From NCBI GenBank assembly GCA_002344795.1, contig DDUM01000054.1:1-64000 (forward strand): 64,000 bases of DNA, written 5' to 3'. This document shows, in pieces, positions 62,070 to 64,000 of the stretch. How positions within the stretch are numbered: the stretch's first letter is position 1; each line of letters starts with the position of its first letter. The notes under the pieces were generated by a model. That model was not told the DNA's origin. It saw nothing but the letters and a program-made list of their open reading frames with translations, and ran no database searches. Source of the stretch: Flammeovirgaceae bacterium UBA2338 (lineage in GTDB: Bacteria > Bacteroidota > Bacteroidia > Cytophagales > Cyclobacteriaceae). The position numbers were made by a program, and so were the translations under genes.

Positions 62070-62936
62070 ATGCGCCAACTAAAAATCACCAAAAGAATTA
62101 CCAATCGTGAAACTCAATCACTAGATAAATACCTTTCCGAGATTGCAAAAATAAGCTTAATCTCAGCTGAGGAGGAAGTTAATTTGGCTCAGCGTATCAG
62201 ACAAGGAGATCAGGTAGCCCTGCAAAAGCTGGTCAATGCCAATTTGCGTTTTGTCGTATCTGTTGCCAAACAATACCACCAGGTAGGTATGACTTTGAGT
62301 GACCTGATTAACGAAGGAAACATAGGTTTGATCAAAGCGGCTACGCGATTTGACGAGACCCGAGGATTTAAGTTTATTTCCTATGCGGTATGGTGGATTC
62401 GCCAATGTATACTTCAGGCCCTGGCTGAGCAATCTCGCATTGTAAGATTACCTATGAACAGAATTGGCTCGTTGAACAAAATCAATCAAACCTTTTCTGC
62501 ACTGGAACAAAAGCACCAACGTGAGCCTACCAATGAAGAGTTGGGAGAGATGCTTGAAATAACACCCGAAAACGTTGGAAGTCTTTTATCTCACCGGGCA
62601 CACAAAGTATCCATGGACGCCCCTTTGGGAAATGACGGTGATGGAGGTAACCTGATGGATGTTATGCCTGATGGAGATGCCATTTCTCCGGATGCCAGCT
62701 TAATGCAGGCATCATTAGCAGAGGAAATAGAAATTGCCCTCAGCACATTATCTGCCAGGGAGTCGCAAGTGCTTTCGATGTATTATGGACTTTCCGGAGG
62801 TCATAGTCTGTCGCTGCATGACATCAGCAATGAATTTGATCTGACCACCGAGCGCGTGCGCCAGATAAAAGAAAAAGCTACGCGTAAATTGCGTAGAATC
62901 CCTACGCTGAATAAACTCAAAGCATATCTCGGGTAA
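62070..62936 (+). CDS. Second RpoD-type sigma-70 factor
   Basis: A 288-aa paralogue of the primary sigma at 9987-10850, aligned without large gaps (start MRQLKITKRITNRETQSLDK). Regions 2 (NLRFVVSVAKQY, DLINEGNIGLIKAATRFD, YAVWWIRQCILQAL) and 4 are complete. Two points differ: the linker after region 3 is changed (HRAHKVSMDAPLGNDGDGGNL), and the recognition helix reads LTTERVRQIKEKATRKLR, where the primary factor has LTRERVRQ. The changed Arg matches E. coli Arg584, known to read the -35 element. It may serve stationary phase or stress. Confidence 0.92.
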   Translation: MRQLKITKRITNRETQSLDKYLSEIAKISLISAEEEVNLAQRIRQGDQVALQKLVNANLRFVVSVAKQYHQVGMTLSDLINEGNIGLIKAATRFDETRGFKFISYAVWWIRQCILQALAEQSRIVRLPMNRIGSLNKINQTFSALEQKHQREPTNEELGEMLEITPENVGSLLSHRAHKVSMDAPLGNDGDGGNLMDVMPDGDAISPDASLMQASLAEEIEIALSTLSARESQVLSMYYGLSGGHSLSLHDISNEFDLTTERVRQIKEKATRKLRRIPTLNKLKAYLG

Positions 62937-62953
62937 TCAGCAATTAATTATAC

Positions 62954-62991
62954 CACAGAGTACACAAAGGAACGGCTTAGTGTACTCTGTG
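62954..62991. repeat. Long hairpin after the second sigma gene
   Basis: CACAGAGTACA (62954-62964) pairs exactly with TGTACTCTGTG (62981-62991), an 11-bp stem with a 16-base loop. The ACCACAGAGTACAC wording is typical of a repeat found in many bacterial genomes. The downstream TTTCTTTG and CCCTTTTT make a terminator role for the sigma gene possible. Confidence 0.6.
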
Positions 62992-63124
62992 TGTATTTCT
63001 TTGTGCCCTTTTTGTTAAAGATCTGACTCTTCAATTAATAGTAAGAAAGAACTAGCTCGGAAGTTACTTCTGTACCCTCTCAAATTATCAATAATTTAAA
63101 ATTGACATGTATTAGGACTCAATA

Positions 63125-63895
63125 CTATTCCTTCCACCCCAAATACAACAGCTCTTTCCTTTCAATACCATTGCGAAGCGCTTGTTCAGTTGGCACTTCA
63201 GCAGCAAAAGCATTCGCTTCTGCCTTTAACCCAGATTTGTTGATGCGCAAGGGATAATCTTTTCCATATTTCCTTACATGGTCATCTTGCCCAAACAAGC
63301 GCTCACGCTCTTTGGAGTCTGTGATGGTATTATCTTCGAAGGTAGTGCCGGGGACTGGTGAAAAGAAAGGCACTTGCATAAGTGCCCACCCACCCGGTTT
63401 TAACACCCGATGGATTTCTCTCATGGCTTTAATGTCGTCCGCTACATGTTCGAGCACATGGTTGCAGAGCACTACGTCAAAGTGGTTATCTTCAAAGGGC
63501 ATTTCGTGTATATCCATCTTTACTTTGGCTAATGGCGATTCTAAATCAGCCGTGATATAACCCTCACCATGTTGGACTTCGAAGCGTTTTATAAAACACG
63601 CCTCTGGTGCAATGTGCAAGACGTTGAGTGAAATAGAAAAGAAATTCGTTTTCTCTTGCAGGAAGAGCCAGATCAATCTGTGTCTTTCCAACGACTGACA
63701 ATGGGGACATAACGCGTTGGGTCTTGGGTTAATTCTTCCGTAAGGCAGGAAACTGCGATAGTGATGATTACAAATAGGGCAGGTAACATTGTTGCCCGAA
63801 TAAAAAAAGCCTAATACCTTAAGCCCTACACCACTAAAATGTTGTAAGTATTTGCGCGGAACGAAACGAATTAAAATAGAGATGATCCTTTTCAC
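63125..63895 (-). CDS. Methyltransferase with zinc-ribbon-like N-terminus
   Basis: A 256-aa protein starting at GTG 63895, one base after the purB stop, so translation is coupled. The N-terminus has a Cys-rich segment, CPICNHHYRSFLPYG and ALCPHCQSLERHR (about 38-70), which looks like a zinc ribbon. The rest is a class I SAM methyltransferase: HIAPEACFIKRFE, TADLESPLAKVKMDIHEMPF, FDVVLCNHVLEHVADD (about 138-153) and GGWALMQVPFF. Methyltransferases of this form often act on glycans or polysaccharide precursors. Substrate unknown. Confidence 0.85.
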   Translation of the reverse strand: MKRIISILIRFVPRKYLQHFSGVGLKVLGFFYSGNNVTCPICNHHYRSFLPYGRINPRPNALCPHCQSLERHRLIWLFLQEKTNFFSISLNVLHIAPEACFIKRFEVQHGEGYITADLESPLAKVKMDIHEMPFEDNHFDVVLCNHVLEHVADDIKAMREIHRVLKPGGWALMQVPFFSPVPGTTFEDNTITDSKERERLFGQDDHVRKYGKDYPLRINKSGLKAEANAFAAEVPTEQALRNGIERKELLYLGWKE

Positions 63896-63896
63896 T

Positions 63897-64000
63897 CTAT
63901 AAGCCCGTGTAGTTAAAGGGAGTGATGTCTTTCAATCGCTTTTTTACCTCCTCTTTCACTTCCAAAGATTCTACGAAAGTGTGAATGCTTTCTTTGGTGA
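63897..64000 (-). CDS. purB: Adenylosuccinate lyase, 3' end only
   Basis: The window cuts this gene: only the last 34 codons and the stop are present (minus strand, TAG at 63899-63897). They translate TKESIHTFVESLEVKEEVKK followed by RLKDITPFNYTGL. The ending (IxxLxVxxExKxRLKxITPxxYTGL) is the C-terminus of Bacteroidota PurB, which acts in purine synthesis. The upstream part lies outside the window. The methyltransferase gene follows at once. Confidence 0.7.
   Translation of the reverse strand, partial: TKESIHTFVESLEVKEEVKKRLKDITPFNYTGL

Noticed and set aside
1..64000. tRNA, rRNA, CRISPR arrays, insertion sequences, prophage, defence islands.
   Set aside because: Looked for tRNA T-arm words, spaced direct repeats, transposase and integrase motifs, and phage or restriction proteins on both strands; none is present at a level I could support.

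Overview
The window looks like a chromosomal segment of a free-living member of the Bacteroidota, most likely a Cytophagales-type bacterium. The reasons are an AT-rich composition, ~287-aa primary sigma factors without region 1.1, a type IX secretion C-terminal sorting domain protein, an OstA-like protein, a DUF4835/PorD protein between recN and coaBC, an Rpb6-like omega subunit, a B-type succinate dehydrogenase of the Bacteroidota kind, and promoter-like elements of the Bacteroidota type (TTG, about 19 bases, TAnnTTTG). I see no rRNA, tRNA, CRISPR array, insertion sequence or phage gene. The gene order is ordinary chromosome and mostly housekeeping.

Layout. 0-9 kb: a propeller/Y_Y_Y sensor histidine kinase, a long gene-poor gap, two large secreted S9 peptidases in tandem and a DUF4349 lipoprotein. 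9.5-18.5 kb: primary sigma factor rpoD and a small partner, a PspC mini-protein, an NTF2-like protein, a membrane protein, a lipoprotein amidase, a 540-aa unknown with a GNAT-like core, an MBL hydrolase, and a small gene coupled to arfB. 18.7-23.5 kb: an arsenosugar-type operon (AhpD-like protein, radical SAM ArsS, DUF6134, family 2 glycosyltransferase, VOC dioxygenase-like protein) with a divergent DUF547 gene. 23.5-34.6 kb: an APC permease and amidinohydrolase pair, a class A beta-lactamase-like protein, secreted S10 and M28 peptidases, a cyclophilin, an NTF2-like protein, a CHASE/PAS sensor without a kinase ATPase domain, and a YkgJ-type cysteine-cluster protein. 34.7-43.4 kb: trxA, dnaE with a fused N-terminal proofreading exonuclease, a 34-aa membrane mini-protein, and sdhCAB.

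43.5-50.2 kb: a SOD/CHRD-like lipoprotein, two LPP20-type lipoproteins, DUF3052, an ECF sigma and membrane anti-sigma pair, a DUF6249 protein, a DASS transporter and an RRM protein. 50.3-58 kb: a long minus-strand envelope and maintenance block (ostA-like, T9SS cargo, bamD, rpoZ, coaBC, porD/DUF4835, recN). 58-64 kb: tilS, mdh, a CFA-synthase-like methyltransferase, a second sigma-70 paralogue of rpoD, a zinc-ribbon methyltransferase and the 3' end of purB.

The most interesting points are: the arsenosugar operon carrying two extra genes (DUF6134 and VOC) and no arsM; a second RpoD-type sigma with an Arg-to-Thr change at the residue known to read the -35 element; a cryptic GNAT-like core in the 540-aa unknown; two orphan single-pass membrane mini-proteins, one with its own promoter-like element; a PAS sensor ending after the phosphoacceptor helix; and repeated use of TTG/GTG starts at tightly coupled gene junctions. 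None of these proves a wholly new system; each is given with what would test it.
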